64,000 nucleotides of DNA from Nocardia neocaledoniensis (GCF_003182135.1 NZ_QGTL01000010.1:205059-269058); one strand, 5' to 3'. Shown: positions 1-7,712, counted from the first letter of the stretch. The notes: generated by a model from the letters alone, not told the origin. A program made the numbers and translations.

Positions 1-322
1 TCGCGCCGTCGGCGATCCGGTGCGCGGGCGCGTCGAGATGAGTGCCCGTGTGCTCCCAGTAGCCGAGCGCGAACTGCCCGAACCCGCCCACCGCGTGCCA
101 GGCCACCGGCACCATGGCCATCGGCGGATTGCCCGGCCACACCGGCAGTCCCGGCGACAGCGTGTGCGTCAGATCGACCACGCCACCGGTCCGTGGCGCG
201 GCCGCCGCACGTGCCGGGACGACCGCGGCCAGCGCGGCGCCACCCGCCCAGCCGAGCAGCGTGCGGCGGCTCGGTCGCGGCCCGGCACTGCCCGCGAGAC
301 GAACGATCTCCGGCGAGCACAT
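1..322 (-). CDS. Cyclase family protein (kynurenine formamidase-like), 3' end cut by window edge
   Basis: The visible 107 N-terminal residues begin with a twin-arginine-like leader (PSRRTLLGWAGG, then an Ala-rich stretch ending near ARAAAAP), so the protein is probably exported by Tat. From about residue 48 it reads VVDLTHTLSPGLPVWPGNPP and then HTGTHLDAPAH. That is the metal-binding HxGTHxDxPxH signature of the cyclase family (PF04199), whose members are Mn/Zn amidohydrolases such as kynurenine formamidase. The rest lies beyond position 1. The ATG at 320-322 directly precedes the leader. Family assignment is firm; the substrate is unknown. Confidence 0.8.
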   Translation of the reverse strand, partial: MCSPEIVRLAGSAGPRPSRRTLLGWAGGAALAAVVPARAAAAPRTGGVVDLTHTLSPGLPVWPGNPPMAMVPVAWHAVGGFGQFALGYWEHTGTHLDAPAHRIADGA

Positions 323-373
323 CGGCTCAAGATAGCCCAGCGCACGAGACGGACACCGCGAATCGGGCGCGTG

Positions 374-1186
374 TCAGGACCGGGAGAACTCCGAGGCCCG
401 CCGCACCTGATCCGGGGTGAGCTTTACGCCGGTGTACAGGGCGAATTGTTCGGCGGCCTGCAGCGCGATGACCTCGGCGCCGGTGATGACGGGAACGCCG
501 GCCGCGCGGGCGGCGAGGATGAGCGGCGTTTCGGCGGGCAGGGCGACCACGTCGAAGACGGTGGCGGCCTCCGCGATCGTGACGTCGGCGAAGGACTGGA
601 CGTCGGCGTCGGGGCCCTGCATCCCGAGGGGCGTGACATTGACGAGCACCCGTGCCCGCCGGTCGCCGACCTCGGAAGTCCAGCGCGCGCCGTACTGTTG
701 CGCGAGGGCACGGCCGGTGGTCTCGTTGCGCGCGACCACCGTGAGGTCCCGGAAGCCGGCGCCGGCGAAGGCCGCGAGGACCGCCTTGGCCATGCCGCCG
801 CTCCCACGCAACAGGACCGACGCGGTCGGGTCGACCTCGTGCGTGCGCAGCAGTGAGGCCACCGCGAGGTAGTCGGTGTTGTAGGCCGTGAGCACACCGT
901 CGTCGTTGACGATCGTGTTCACCGAGTCGATCGCCGTGGCACTGTCGTGCATCCGGTCGACGAGGGGAATCACGGCCTCCTTGAACGGCATCGACACCGA
1001 CGCGCCGCGGATCGGCAGGCCGCGTACGCCGGCCACCGCCTGCTCGATGTCGACCGGGGCGAAGGCCTTGTACACGTAGTCCAGCCCGAGTTCGTCGTAG
1101 AGGTAGTTGTGGAAGCGCGTGCCGATATTGCTCGGCCGCGCCGCGAACGAGACGCACAACTGCATGTCCTTGTTCAGGATCGGCAC
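374..1186 (-). CDS. Shikimate 5-dehydrogenase family protein (AroE/YdiB-like)
   Basis: A 270-residue protein with the two-domain layout of shikimate dehydrogenases. The N-terminal substrate half has GASVSMPFK, a variant of NVTxPxK that keeps the catalytic Lys, and AYNTDYL, which keeps the conserved Asp. A Rossmann motif LRGSGGMAKAV follows at about residue 125 for NAD(P). The usual SxS substrate motif is altered (CVSFAARPSN), as in the divergent AroE-like paralogues rather than the biosynthetic enzyme. No other aromatic-pathway gene is nearby, so a role in quinate/shikimate-like metabolism is inference. The GTG start follows a clear GGAAGGAG ribosome site 5 bases upstream. It is transcribed away from lcp. 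Confidence 0.85.
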   Translation of the reverse strand: MPILNKDMQLCVSFAARPSNIGTRFHNYLYDELGLDYVYKAFAPVDIEQAVAGVRGLPIRGASVSMPFKEAVIPLVDRMHDSATAIDSVNTIVNDDGVLTAYNTDYLAVASLLRTHEVDPTASVLLRGSGGMAKAVLAAFAGAGFRDLTVVARNETTGRALAQQYGARWTSEVGDRRARVLVNVTPLGMQGPDADVQSFADVTIAEAATVFDVVALPAETPLILAARAAGVPVITGAEVIALQAAEQFALYTGVKLTPDQVRRASEFSRS

Positions 1187-1272
1187 GGGGGCTCCTTCCG
1201 TCGTCGGCCCGAATCTACCGACGCGGTCCCGGCCCGCACGGCAACCGGGTGAACCGATGCCGCAAACCGAGC

Positions 1273-1368
1273 GCTAAGTTACTGTTCATTCGCCCGAATA
1301 GGCCGGTCAATAACGTTTTCGGAAACCGCTTTCGTCGATGAACATCGATGCTAAGTTACTCTCCATTC
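1273..1368. repeat. Pair of 19-bp direct repeats plus a palindrome upstream of lcp (candidate operators)
   Basis: GCTAAGTTACT occurs at 1273-1283 and again at 1350-1360. The following 8 bases match at 6 positions (GTTCATTC versus CTCCATTC), giving two 19-bp copies 77 bp apart. The first copy runs into a perfect palindrome, ATTCG-CC-CGAAT, at 1288-1299. These AT-richer elements lie in the divergent region between the AroE-like gene and lcp. Rubber oxygenase genes in actinomycetes are known to be controlled by TetR-type LcpR repressors. That these repeats are such operators is inference. Confidence 0.45.
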
Positions 1369-1443
1369 CAACACGCCACCGGCCAGGAACTGTCTGTTCA
1401 CCGGCGTCGGAGGTGTCACGTACTCAATGAGGAGACGACGGCG

Positions 1444-2688
1444 ATGGATGGACTCAACAGGCGCGACGCGTTGAAGGTCGGCGGAATGCTGGGGGCATTC
1501 GGTGCCCTCACACTGACCACCACCCCGGTCCGGGCCGAACCATGGAGCTGGTCACCCCGGGACTCGGTCGCCGGTTCCGGCGCGGGCGCCGACCCGATGA
1601 CTGTCTGGGACCCCGAGGCCGACGGCGTGGTCGCCGGCCTGATCGACCGCGGCGAGGTCCCGCGGGTGAACGAACTGCTGCGGACCTGGACCAGGAACGG
1701 TCACGCGCTGCCGGACGGATTGCCCTCGGAACTCCGCGATTTCATGGAATACGCCCGGCGGTTGCCGCACTGGGCCGATCCGGCGCAGCTGGACACCGCC
1801 ATCCAGTTCAACAAGAAGCGCGGGCTCTACCTCGGGGTCCTCTACGGCTTCGCCAGCGGCATGATGAGCACCGTCATCCCGAAGGAGGCACGCGCGGTCT
1901 ACTACTCCAAGGGCGGCCACGACCTCAAGGACCGCATCTCCAAGACCGCCAAGCTCGGCTACGACATCGGCAGCAACAACGCCTACGGTCCCGACGGGGA
2001 AATGGTCGTCACCTGCGTCAAAACCCGCCTCGTGCACGCCGCCGTGCGGCATCTGCTGCCGCAGTCACCGCACTGGGTCCATTCGGCCGAGGAGGACGTC
2101 CCGATCAGCCAGAACGACATCATGGTCACCTGGCACAGCCTGCCCACCACGGTCATGAAGCACCTCACCGCGTGGAAGGTGCCGATCCCCGCGCACGAAT
2201 CGGCGGCGTTCCTGCACTCGTGGCAGGTCGCCGCGCACCTGCTCGGGGTGCGCGACGAGTACATCCCGAACTCGTGGGCCTCGGCGAATTCCCAAGCGGC
2301 GCAAGTCCTCGACCCCATCATCGCCGCCACCCCCGAAGGCGCCAAGCTCGCCGACCGGCTGCTGGGTCTCGGCGCCAACATCGACTTCGCGTTGCTCAGC
2401 AAGCCGGTCCTCGGCGCGTTCACCCGCTTCCTGCTCGGCGACACGATCGCCGACGGGCTGTCCATTCCGCGGGAGCCGGTCTGGGATCCGCTGCTGCGCT
2501 TCAGCTGGGGACCGTTCATCGCCGTGCGCGAAGGACTGCTCAGCGCCGTGCCCCCGCTCGGCGACCCGTACTGGCTGCTCGACGAATTCCTGCGCAAGGC
2601 GGCGCTGATCTACCTGTCCGAGCTGCGGATGCCGATCAGCATCGAGATCCCGACCATGAACCGGGACATGTCCCAACCGCACCGCTGA
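1444..2688 (+). CDS. lcp: Latex-clearing protein Lcp (secreted heme rubber oxygenase)
   Basis: A 414-residue exported b-type cytochrome that oxidatively cleaves cis-1,4-polyisoprene into oligo-isoprenoid aldehyde/ketone ends. A Tat leader (NRRDALKVGG, hydrophobic core, cleavage near VRAEP) opens the protein. Counted from the ATG at 1444, E148, R164, K167, T168 (in DRISKT) and H198 (in TRLVHAAVRH) fall at the same numbers as the functional and heme-ligand residues of the Streptomyces K30 enzyme. That supports both identity and start. A GAGGAG-type ribosome site (1429-1434) precedes this ATG. The in-frame extension back to 1348 lacks sense as protein. A small secreted protein follows after 26 bp. 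The repeats at 1273-1368 are likely control sites. Confidence 0.93.
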   Translation: MDGLNRRDALKVGGMLGAFGALTLTTTPVRAEPWSWSPRDSVAGSGAGADPMTVWDPEADGVVAGLIDRGEVPRVNELLRTWTRNGHALPDGLPSELRDFMEYARRLPHWADPAQLDTAIQFNKKRGLYLGVLYGFASGMMSTVIPKEARAVYYSKGGHDLKDRISKTAKLGYDIGSNNAYGPDGEMVVTCVKTRLVHAAVRHLLPQSPHWVHSAEEDVPISQNDIMVTWHSLPTTVMKHLTAWKVPIPAHESAAFLHSWQVAAHLLGVRDEYIPNSWASANSQAAQVLDPIIAATPEGAKLADRLLGLGANIDFALLSKPVLGAFTRFLLGDTIADGLSIPREPVWDPLLRFSWGPFIAVREGLLSAVPPLGDPYWLLDEFLRKAALIYLSELRMPISIEIPTMNRDMSQPHR

Positions 2689-2714
2689 CCCACTCCGAAC
2701 GAAGGAAAGACCTC

Positions 2715-3035
2715 ATGCGAAACACCCTCGGCCTCGCCTCGTGCCTCGCGGCGGCGGCACTCGTCGCCACCGCGCCGACCGCGACGGCGGGCCCCGCGCC
2801 CGCGCCCGTCGCCGACACCGGTTCCGCCGCAGTGGATCTGGGCTCGACCGCGGCGAACTCGATCGTCCAGTTGGCCCGCGACGGCGACATCATCGGGGTG
2901 ATCGTCCTGCTTGGTATCACGCCCCTGCACATGCTGACCAGCGGGATCTGCGACCTCGCCACCCTGTCGGCCCTGCCCGACCCGTGCTCGTCGGGAACGA
3001 CGCGCTACCAGGCGGCGAGCGAGTACACCGGCTGA
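2715..3035 (+). CDS. Small secreted hypothetical protein downstream of lcp
   Basis: A 106-residue protein with a typical signal peptide: MRNT, a hydrophobic Ala/Leu core, then cleavage near ATAGPA. The mature part of about 80 residues has a hydrophobic segment (IIGVIVLLGITPLHMLTSG) and two cysteines (GICDL, DPCSS) that could form one disulfide. I do not recognise a family. It starts 26 bp after lcp behind a strong GAAGGAAAG ribosome site, so it is probably co-transcribed and exported with the rubber oxygenase. A supporting role in latex contact or cleavage is only a contextual guess. Confidence 0.75.
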   Translation: MRNTLGLASCLAAAALVATAPTATAGPAPAPVADTGSAAVDLGSTAANSIVQLARDGDIIGVIVLLGITPLHMLTSGICDLATLSALPDPCSSGTTRYQAASEYTG

Positions 3036-3087
3036 GCGCGTCGCTGCCGACCGTCGGGTCCCGCCCCCGAGTAGCGTGGAAGGGAGG

Positions 3088-3864
3088 ATGGGAGACTCGG
3101 TGGAAGACGCGTTCCAGCGCAGACCGGAGGAACCTCGGCACCACGGTGGCGCCGAGGCAGGCGGTTCGCTGGTCGGGGGCGTCGGCCTGGTCTGCACCAC
3201 GGCGGTGCGGCTGACCGCGACCGACGGCTGCGCGGTCGCGTTGCTCAGCGCGCGGTCCTCGGCGCGCGAGCTCGTCTACGCCACCGACGCGACCGCTCAG
3301 CAGGTCGACGAACTGCAATTCGTCGTCGGCGAGGGTCCGTGTCTGGACGCCTACCGCACCGACCGGCCCCACTTGTGGCCGGACATGTCCGCGCCGGGGA
3401 CCGCGACGCGCTGGCCCGCCTTCACCGCCGAGGTCGTCGCGCTGGGCGTCCACGCGATCTACGCCTTTCCCATACCCGGCAACGGCAGCCCGCTCGGCGT
3501 GCTCGAATTGCACCGTCTCACCACGGGCGGGCTGAGCACCGCCGAAGAGGAATCCGGGCTGGCGTGTGCCACCGCCATCGGCCGCCTCCTGGAATCCGAT
3601 GTCGATCGCCTGGCCGTCGCGACGGCGCTGGACGACCCGGGACTCGTCGTCGGCGCCGACGACGAGTTCTCCCGCGCACTGGTCTTCAACGCCTCCGGCA
3701 TGGTCGCCGTGCAGCTCGCGGTGTCGGCGGACGAGGGGCTGGCGCGGCTGCGCGCGTACTGTTTCGCCAACGGCAGACCGATCAGCGAGGTGGCCGCCGA
3801 CATCGTGGCACGCAGACTCTCCCTGCGAGATCAGCGCGACATCCGCGGAGGACAGGGCGGATGA
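3088..3864 (+). CDS. GAF-ANTAR domain regulator
   Basis: About 258 residues. A GAF domain spans roughly residues 25-165, with the actinobacterial signature FVVGEGPCLDAYRTDRP and GSPLGVLELHR. A C-terminal ANTAR domain of three helices follows from ASGMVAVQLAVS to VAADIVARRL. ANTAR proteins bind two-hairpin RNA elements and act as antiterminators; the GAF domain presumably senses a small ligand or redox state. The ATG at 3088 abuts GGGAGG, so a GTG at 3100 preceded by GGAG is a credible alternative start. Its stop overlaps the next gene's start (ATGA), so the two are translationally coupled. Confidence 0.85.
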   Translation: MGDSVEDAFQRRPEEPRHHGGAEAGGSLVGGVGLVCTTAVRLTATDGCAVALLSARSSARELVYATDATAQQVDELQFVVGEGPCLDAYRTDRPHLWPDMSAPGTATRWPAFTAEVVALGVHAIYAFPIPGNGSPLGVLELHRLTTGGLSTAEEESGLACATAIGRLLESDVDRLAVATALDDPGLVVGADDEFSRALVFNASGMVAVQLAVSADEGLARLRAYCFANGRPISEVAADIVARRLSLRDQRDIRGGQGG

Positions 3865-4640
3865 ACACCGCGCGGACCCGGCTCGCCATCGCGGACCTGA
3901 CCGCGACCCTGGCCACCGAATTCGACGTTCCGGCCCTGCTGCACGCGGTCGCTCTGCACGCCCAGCGGTGTTTCGACGCGCACTGCGCTGCGATCGTGCT
4001 GCACGGCAGGCGCGCGGCGGGCAACGCCGGTCTGCACATCGTCGCCGCGGCCGCCCGCGACGACTCCCCCGCCGATCCTCGCCTTCACACGGTCGGCCCG
4101 GGACTGGCCAGCGCCCGTGACGGTGCCGTCGCGATGATCGCCGACCTCGACGATTCGGCCGGTGACGACCGGTGGCCCGAGTATCGTGCGCGGGCCAGGG
4201 AAGCGGGCCTGCGATCGGTGCGGGCGTTCCCGGTCAGGGCCATGGCGGTGCCCCTGGGCGCGGTGGTCGTGCACGCCGACGAACCGTGGGGTACGCGGCG
4301 GCCCGACGACTTCGGGCAGATCCTGGCCGACCTCACCGCGATCGCCCTGTCGACGAGCCAGGGCGGCCGCCGGGTGACGGCCACCGACACCGTCGACACA
4401 GTGCTCAACGGGACGGCCGTGATCGCGACCGCGGTCGGCATTCTCGCCGAGTACTTCGACCGCGACGTCGATGCCGCGCGACTGCGACTGCACCGGCTGG
4501 CGCGGGCTCATCAGCGCACACCGACCGCGCAGGCCGCTGCCGTGGTGCGCGCGCAGGAGGTCTTCCCCGCCGATCCCGGCGCCGAACCGGCCCTGCATCT
4601 GCCTCCGGACCTGGCGCCACCGACCTCCATCGGCCGGTGA
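3861..4640 (+). CDS. GAF-ANTAR domain regulator, second copy
   Basis: A 259-residue protein coupled by a 4-bp overlap to the previous GAF-ANTAR gene. The GAF part (about residues 10-160) is diverged but retains VGPGLASARDG, RSVRAFPVRA and the strand PLGAVVVHAD. The C-terminal ANTAR region runs from about residue 180 (NGTAVIATAVGILAEYFD, then ARLRLHRLARAH). Two such proteins side by side suggest a heteromeric or paired sensor acting on RNA. It ends 12 bp before a convergent PAS-ANTAR gene, so all three output domains here are of the same kind. Direct RNA targets cannot be seen. Confidence 0.8.
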   Translation: MNTARTRLAIADLTATLATEFDVPALLHAVALHAQRCFDAHCAAIVLHGRRAAGNAGLHIVAAAARDDSPADPRLHTVGPGLASARDGAVAMIADLDDSAGDDRWPEYRARAREAGLRSVRAFPVRAMAVPLGAVVVHADEPWGTRRPDDFGQILADLTAIALSTSQGGRRVTATDTVDTVLNGTAVIATAVGILAEYFDRDVDAARLRLHRLARAHQRTPTAQAAAVVRAQEVFPADPGAEPALHLPPDLAPPTSIGR

Positions 4641-4652
4641 CGCGTGGCAGGC

Positions 4653-5339
4653 TCAGGGCAGCGGATCGCTCTCGATGTTCTGGTGCACGGTGAGCAGCAC
4701 GTGATCGAGGCGGGTGCGCAATCTGACCTCGTCACCCGACAGGGTCGGTAGCTCCGCGACGACGCGTTCGGCGATCGTCTTGAGCTTGATGTTGGTCTCT
4801 TGCGAACGCCAGCGCAGTACCCGGAAGGCCTGGTCGGCGGTGATGCCGTAGGCGAGCATCAACGCGCCCTTGGCCTGCTCGATGACGACCCTGGCCTCCA
4901 GCAGCCGGGGCAGGGTGTTGTCGATCGCCTCGCGGCGGTACCCGTCCGCGGTGTCGGAGACGTCGACGTAGTAGCCCTCGGTGCCGACCACCGTGCCGTC
5001 GTCGTCGACCAGCAGGTCCGACACCACCAGCACGTCGCGCACCCGGCCGTGGGTGTCGACGATGCGGTGCCTGCTCGAGAACGCGCCGCCGTCCTCGACC
5101 GAGGTGATCGTGGCTGCGACGCGCTCACGGTCTTCGGGGTGCTTGTGGGCGAGCAGCAGCTCGGTGGTCGGCTCGGTGCCCGCAGGGTAACCGTGCATCG
5201 CGGCCACCTCGTCCGACCATTCCCACCGGCGCGAACCGAAGTGATACCGGAAACGTCCGACAAGCAGCGAATCTCCCACTCCCACGACTTGCTCCACGAG
5301 AGCACGTTCGGCTCGGGACGTCTGCGCACGGTCTGTCAT
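4653..5339 (-). CDS. PAS-ANTAR domain regulator
   Basis: A 228-residue protein. A PAS fold at about residues 25-140 shows FRYHFGSRRWEWSDEVAAMHGY, the HPED loop and the HRIVDTHGRVRDVLVVSDL strand pair. An ANTAR domain follows from about residue 152 (ARVVIEQAKGALMLAYG, then AFRVLRWRSQETNIKLKTIAERVV), ending in a short tail. The family is a cytoplasmic sensor with RNA-binding antiterminator output, often linked to stress regulation in actinomycetes. It is convergent with the GAF-ANTAR pair and downstream, on the same strand, of the STAS/microprotein pair. Confidence 0.87.
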   Translation of the reverse strand: MTDRAQTSRAERALVEQVVGVGDSLLVGRFRYHFGSRRWEWSDEVAAMHGYPAGTEPTTELLLAHKHPEDRERVAATITSVEDGGAFSSRHRIVDTHGRVRDVLVVSDLLVDDDGTVVGTEGYYVDVSDTADGYRREAIDNTLPRLLEARVVIEQAKGALMLAYGITADQAFRVLRWRSQETNIKLKTIAERVVAELPTLSGDEVRLRTRLDHVLLTVHQNIESDPLP

Positions 5340-5383
5340 ACCTGCGATTATTCACCCTGGGGAACCATCGGCCGGTCACCTTT

Positions 5384-5400
5384 GGACGACGTCTTCGTCC
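5384..5400. repeat. Inverted repeat between the microprotein gene and the PAS-ANTAR gene
   Basis: GGACGA-CGTCT-TCGTCC forms a 6-bp-arm hairpin just after the stop of the 58-residue protein and about 45 bp before the PAS-ANTAR start. It could be a weak terminator, an operator, or an RNA hairpin. ANTAR proteins recognise paired hairpins, but the second hairpin of such an element was not evident. Confidence 0.25.
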
Positions 5401-5415
5401 GCCGGCGGCGCACCG

Positions 5416-5592
5416 TCAGGCCGAGCGGAGCCGCGGCCCCATCGGACGGTGCGGAATCGCGGTCTTGTTCGCCCTGCGTGGCGTGGCGCCGCTCATGATC
5501 TCGGCCCACCAGGCCTGCAGTGGACTGGGTTCGGGCCAGCGAACGAAGGGGGCGTCGATGTCGGACTGCTCGAAATCCTCGTACTCAGGCAT
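5416..5592 (-). CDS. 58-residue microprotein overlapping the STAS gene
   Basis: The ATG at 5590-5592 lies inside the last codons of the upstream STAS gene (8-bp overlap, GCATGCCTGA on the coding strand). The frame reads MPEYEDFEQSDIDAPFVRWP and continues 38 residues to a stop at 5416. The N-terminal half is acidic. The middle is aromatic (SPLQAWWAEIM), and the tail is basic (TPRRANK, RPMGPRLRS). No known family. Overlapping translation with STAS suggests a partner of the anti-sigma-antagonist system. Position and the shift from acidic to basic make it credible although short. Confidence 0.6.
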   Translation of the reverse strand: MPEYEDFEQSDIDAPFVRWPEPSPLQAWWAEIMSGATPRRANKTAIPHRPMGPRLRSA

Positions 5593-6049
5593 GACTGCGA
5601 TTCCTCAGATCTGTGCTGCCGGACCGCGCGGCGCACCGCACGTGCTCGATGGTCGCCGCGTTCACGTCGGGGTAGATCGGTAGCGCCAGGCCGGCGACGG
5701 TGGCGATGTGGACGATCGCCGAGGAGGGACTGACGACGCTCACCCGGAGTCCCTCGCGGTGGGAGCGCTCGGCGCTGTCCGCGAGTTCCGCGATCGCCCG
5801 GCAGGACATGAACTCGACGGCGTCGAGATCCACCAGGAGATGGCCGGTGTCCCGGGCGGCCAGGCGGGCGGTGTCGAAGAGGCGTCGCCAGTACGCGAAG
5901 GTGTAGGCGTCTATCTCGCCGTGGACCCGCAGCAGTGTTCCGTGCCGGACGGTACTGGTCTCGGCGCGCAGGCGGGCGCGGACGTCATCGGCGTCGGGCT
6001 CGGCACCGGAGGAAGAGCGGGATCGATCGTGGCTGAGTGGGGTGTTCAC
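5585..6049 (-). CDS. STAS domain protein (anti-sigma-factor antagonist-like)
   Basis: About 154 residues with one STAS domain (about residues 45-145): LLRVHGEIDAYTFAYWRRLF, then LLVDLDAVEFMSCRAIAELAD. In anti-sigma antagonists the position just before the CRAI helix is the phosphorylatable serine of DxSG/DSSG-type loops. Here it is EFMSCRA, so Ser is present. The partner anti-sigma kinase is not in the window. The GTG at 6049 (VNTPLSHDR) with upstream GAGGAA is preferred; a longer GTG start at 6091 is possible. It overlaps the microprotein gene and precedes the PAS-ANTAR gene, suggesting a stress-signalling operon. Confidence 0.82.
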   Translation of the reverse strand: MNTPLSHDRSRSSSGAEPDADDVRARLRAETSTVRHGTLLRVHGEIDAYTFAYWRRLFDTARLAARDTGHLLVDLDAVEFMSCRAIAELADSAERSHREGLRVSVVSPSSAIVHIATVAGLALPIYPDVNAATIEHVRCAARSGSTDLRNRSHA

Positions 6050-6154
6050 GAGTACTCGATTCCTCGGCACCGGCAGGCCTCGCACTGCCACCGGCCGTCC
6101 CTAGGTTCTCAAGAACAGCCGGTACAGCCATTTCAGCACGTTCTGCCCGGTTTG

Positions 6155-6889
6155 TCACCGATTCGGCGCGAACCGCCCCGTCGGCGCCAGGTCGTAGACC
6201 GCGTATTCGGTTCCGATCACCGGCTGCGCGACATTGCGCACGCGGATTCCGCCCGGCGTCGTGCCGCGTTCGATGCCCGCGTGCGCGTGCCCGTGGATCG
6301 CGAGATCGGCGCCGTTGGCATCGATGGCCTCGCCGAGCAGATACGACCCGAGGAAGGGGTAGATCTCGGGCGGTTCCCCGTGCAGGGTGTCCGAGATCGG
6401 CGAGTAATGGGTGAGTGCGACCGTGACATCGGCGCGCAGCCCGGCGAGCGCGGATTCGAGTCCGTGCGCCAATTCGACGGTGTGCGAGGCGAATCGGCGC
6501 ATCTCCGGTTCGCCGAAGGCGCTCGCGCACTTGCCCGCGAAGCCGCCGCCGAAACCCTTGGTCCCGGCGATGCCGAGGGCGGCGCCGTCGACGGTGAGCA
6601 CGGTCGCCGTGCCCTCGAGGACGATGATGCCGTGGTCGGCCAGCAACTGGGTGATCTCTCCGGCGCGGTCGCTGTGATGATCGTGGTTGCCCAGGACCGC
6701 GACCACGGGGACGCCGAGATCGGCGAACTCGGCGGCGACCACTTTCGCCTCGGCGATCGTCCCCACCCGGGTGAGATCGCCGGCCAGCAACAGCACATCG
6801 GCGTGTTCGGGCAGATCGGCGAGCGCGGGCCGCAGCCGCCCGCCGGAATCGGCTCCGAGGTGGACGTCTCCCACAGCGGCGATACGCAT
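6155..6889 (-). CDS. Cytoplasmic metallophosphoesterase
   Basis: 244 residues with the calcineurin-like dimetal motifs in order: GDVHLG near the start, LAGDLTRVG, LGNHDHHSD, then THYSPISDT and the closing GHAHAG. No signal peptide or membrane segment, so it acts in the cytoplasm. The substrate (phosphodiester or nucleotide) is not predictable. The ATG at 6889 is chosen because GAGG of the overlapping intergenic run sits 5-8 bases upstream. A GTG two codons earlier is the alternative. It follows the nucleotidyltransferase-BON gene by only about 7 bases, so the two are co-transcribed. Confidence 0.87.
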   Translation of the reverse strand: MRIAAVGDVHLGADSGGRLRPALADLPEHADVLLLAGDLTRVGTIAEAKVVAAEFADLGVPVVAVLGNHDHHSDRAGEITQLLADHGIIVLEGTATVLTVDGAALGIAGTKGFGGGFAGKCASAFGEPEMRRFASHTVELAHGLESALAGLRADVTVALTHYSPISDTLHGEPPEIYPFLGSYLLGEAIDANGADLAIHGHAHAGIERGTTPGGIRVRNVAQPVIGTEYAVYDLAPTGRFAPNR

Positions 6890-6896
6890 GGTCACC

Positions 6897-7712
6897 TCAC
6901 CGCAGCCGTTCCGGTTCCGCGGGCGCCGCGGGATGGCTCACCCGGACGTCGTTGTGCACCCGGTACTGACCGACCCGTTCGCGCAGCACGGTTTCCAGTG
7001 CGCCCCTGCTGGATTCGTCGGACACCTCGCCCGTGAGCACGATGACGTCGCCGCGCAGCGTGACCCGCACGCTCGAGGTCGCGGTGCGGGGATCCTCGGC
7101 GAAGGCGCGGCGCAGGTTCGCGACGACGTACTGGGGTGGTTCGCCACGCGCGTTGGCGAAGGGGAAAGGGTGCAGTCCCAAATCGGCGGTGAGTCCGAGG
7201 AAGGCGCGCGCATAGGGCGAATGGGACACCTCGCGGTGCACCGCGGGCCAGTCGATCTGCTCGCGCAGGGCGCGCGCGGTGGCGAGCAGCCGGGTGAAGT
7301 CGAGGCGGTGCGCGTCGAGGACCATGAGCCGGTCGATCAGCAGGTCGGTGCCGGTGAGGACGGGCGCGCTCGCGGGACCGATCCCCATCGTCTCGGCGCG
7401 GTCGAGCAGGGCGTCGTCGACGGTGTGGTGGTTGGTGCGGAAGATCAGGTCCACCAGGATGTCCCCGTCGTAGACCTTGGTCAGCCAGTTCTCCACCGGG
7501 TCCTCGGGCCGCATCCCCACCGCGACCAGCGCCGTGCGCGCCGCCGCGCTGTCCTGCGGCCGGACGAAGATGTCGACGTCGTGTTCCGACTCCGGTCCAC
7601 CTCGCGCGTACACCGCGCATCCGCCGCCGACCGCGAAGCGAATCCCCTTGTCCTGCAGGGTGTTCACGACGTGGGTGAGCGTGTGCAGCAGTTGGTCGAT
7701 ATCGGCGGTCAT
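6897..7712 (-). CDS. Nucleotidyltransferase-BON domain fusion protein
   Basis: 271 residues. The first ~190 resemble minimal nucleotidyltransferases of the AbiEii/MNT superfamily: GIRFAVGGGCAVYARGG, then SEHDVDIFV, matching the GG/S...DxD active site, with a third acidic residue in DILVDLIF. The last ~75 residues form a BON domain (VTLRGDVIVLTGEVSDES, then VLRERVGQYRVHNDVRVS). BON usually binds lipids or osmotic-stress partners. This combination is unusual. The ATG at 7712 follows GGGAGGGAG. The metallophosphoesterase gene begins almost at its stop, suggesting coupled nucleotide chemistry. Function unknown. Confidence 0.78.
   Translation of the reverse strand: MTADIDQLLHTLTHVVNTLQDKGIRFAVGGGCAVYARGGPESEHDVDIFVRPQDSAAARTALVAVGMRPEDPVENWLTKVYDGDILVDLIFRTNHHTVDDALLDRAETMGIGPASAPVLTGTDLLIDRLMVLDAHRLDFTRLLATARALREQIDWPAVHREVSHSPYARAFLGLTADLGLHPFPFANARGEPPQYVVANLRRAFAEDPRTATSSVRVTLRGDVIVLTGEVSDESSRGALETVLRERVGQYRVHNDVRVSHPAAPAEPERLR

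Noticed and set aside
20..856. Long plus-strand frames over the cyclase and shikimate-dehydrogenase-like genes
   Set aside because: Arg/Gly/His-rich composition without motifs; they lie opposite genes with clear family signatures.
1348..1443. N-terminal extension of lcp back to 1348
   Set aside because: It would put a polar, unconserved stretch before a perfect Tat leader and spoil the match of residue numbers to known Lcp; GAGGAG at 1429 supports ATG 1444.
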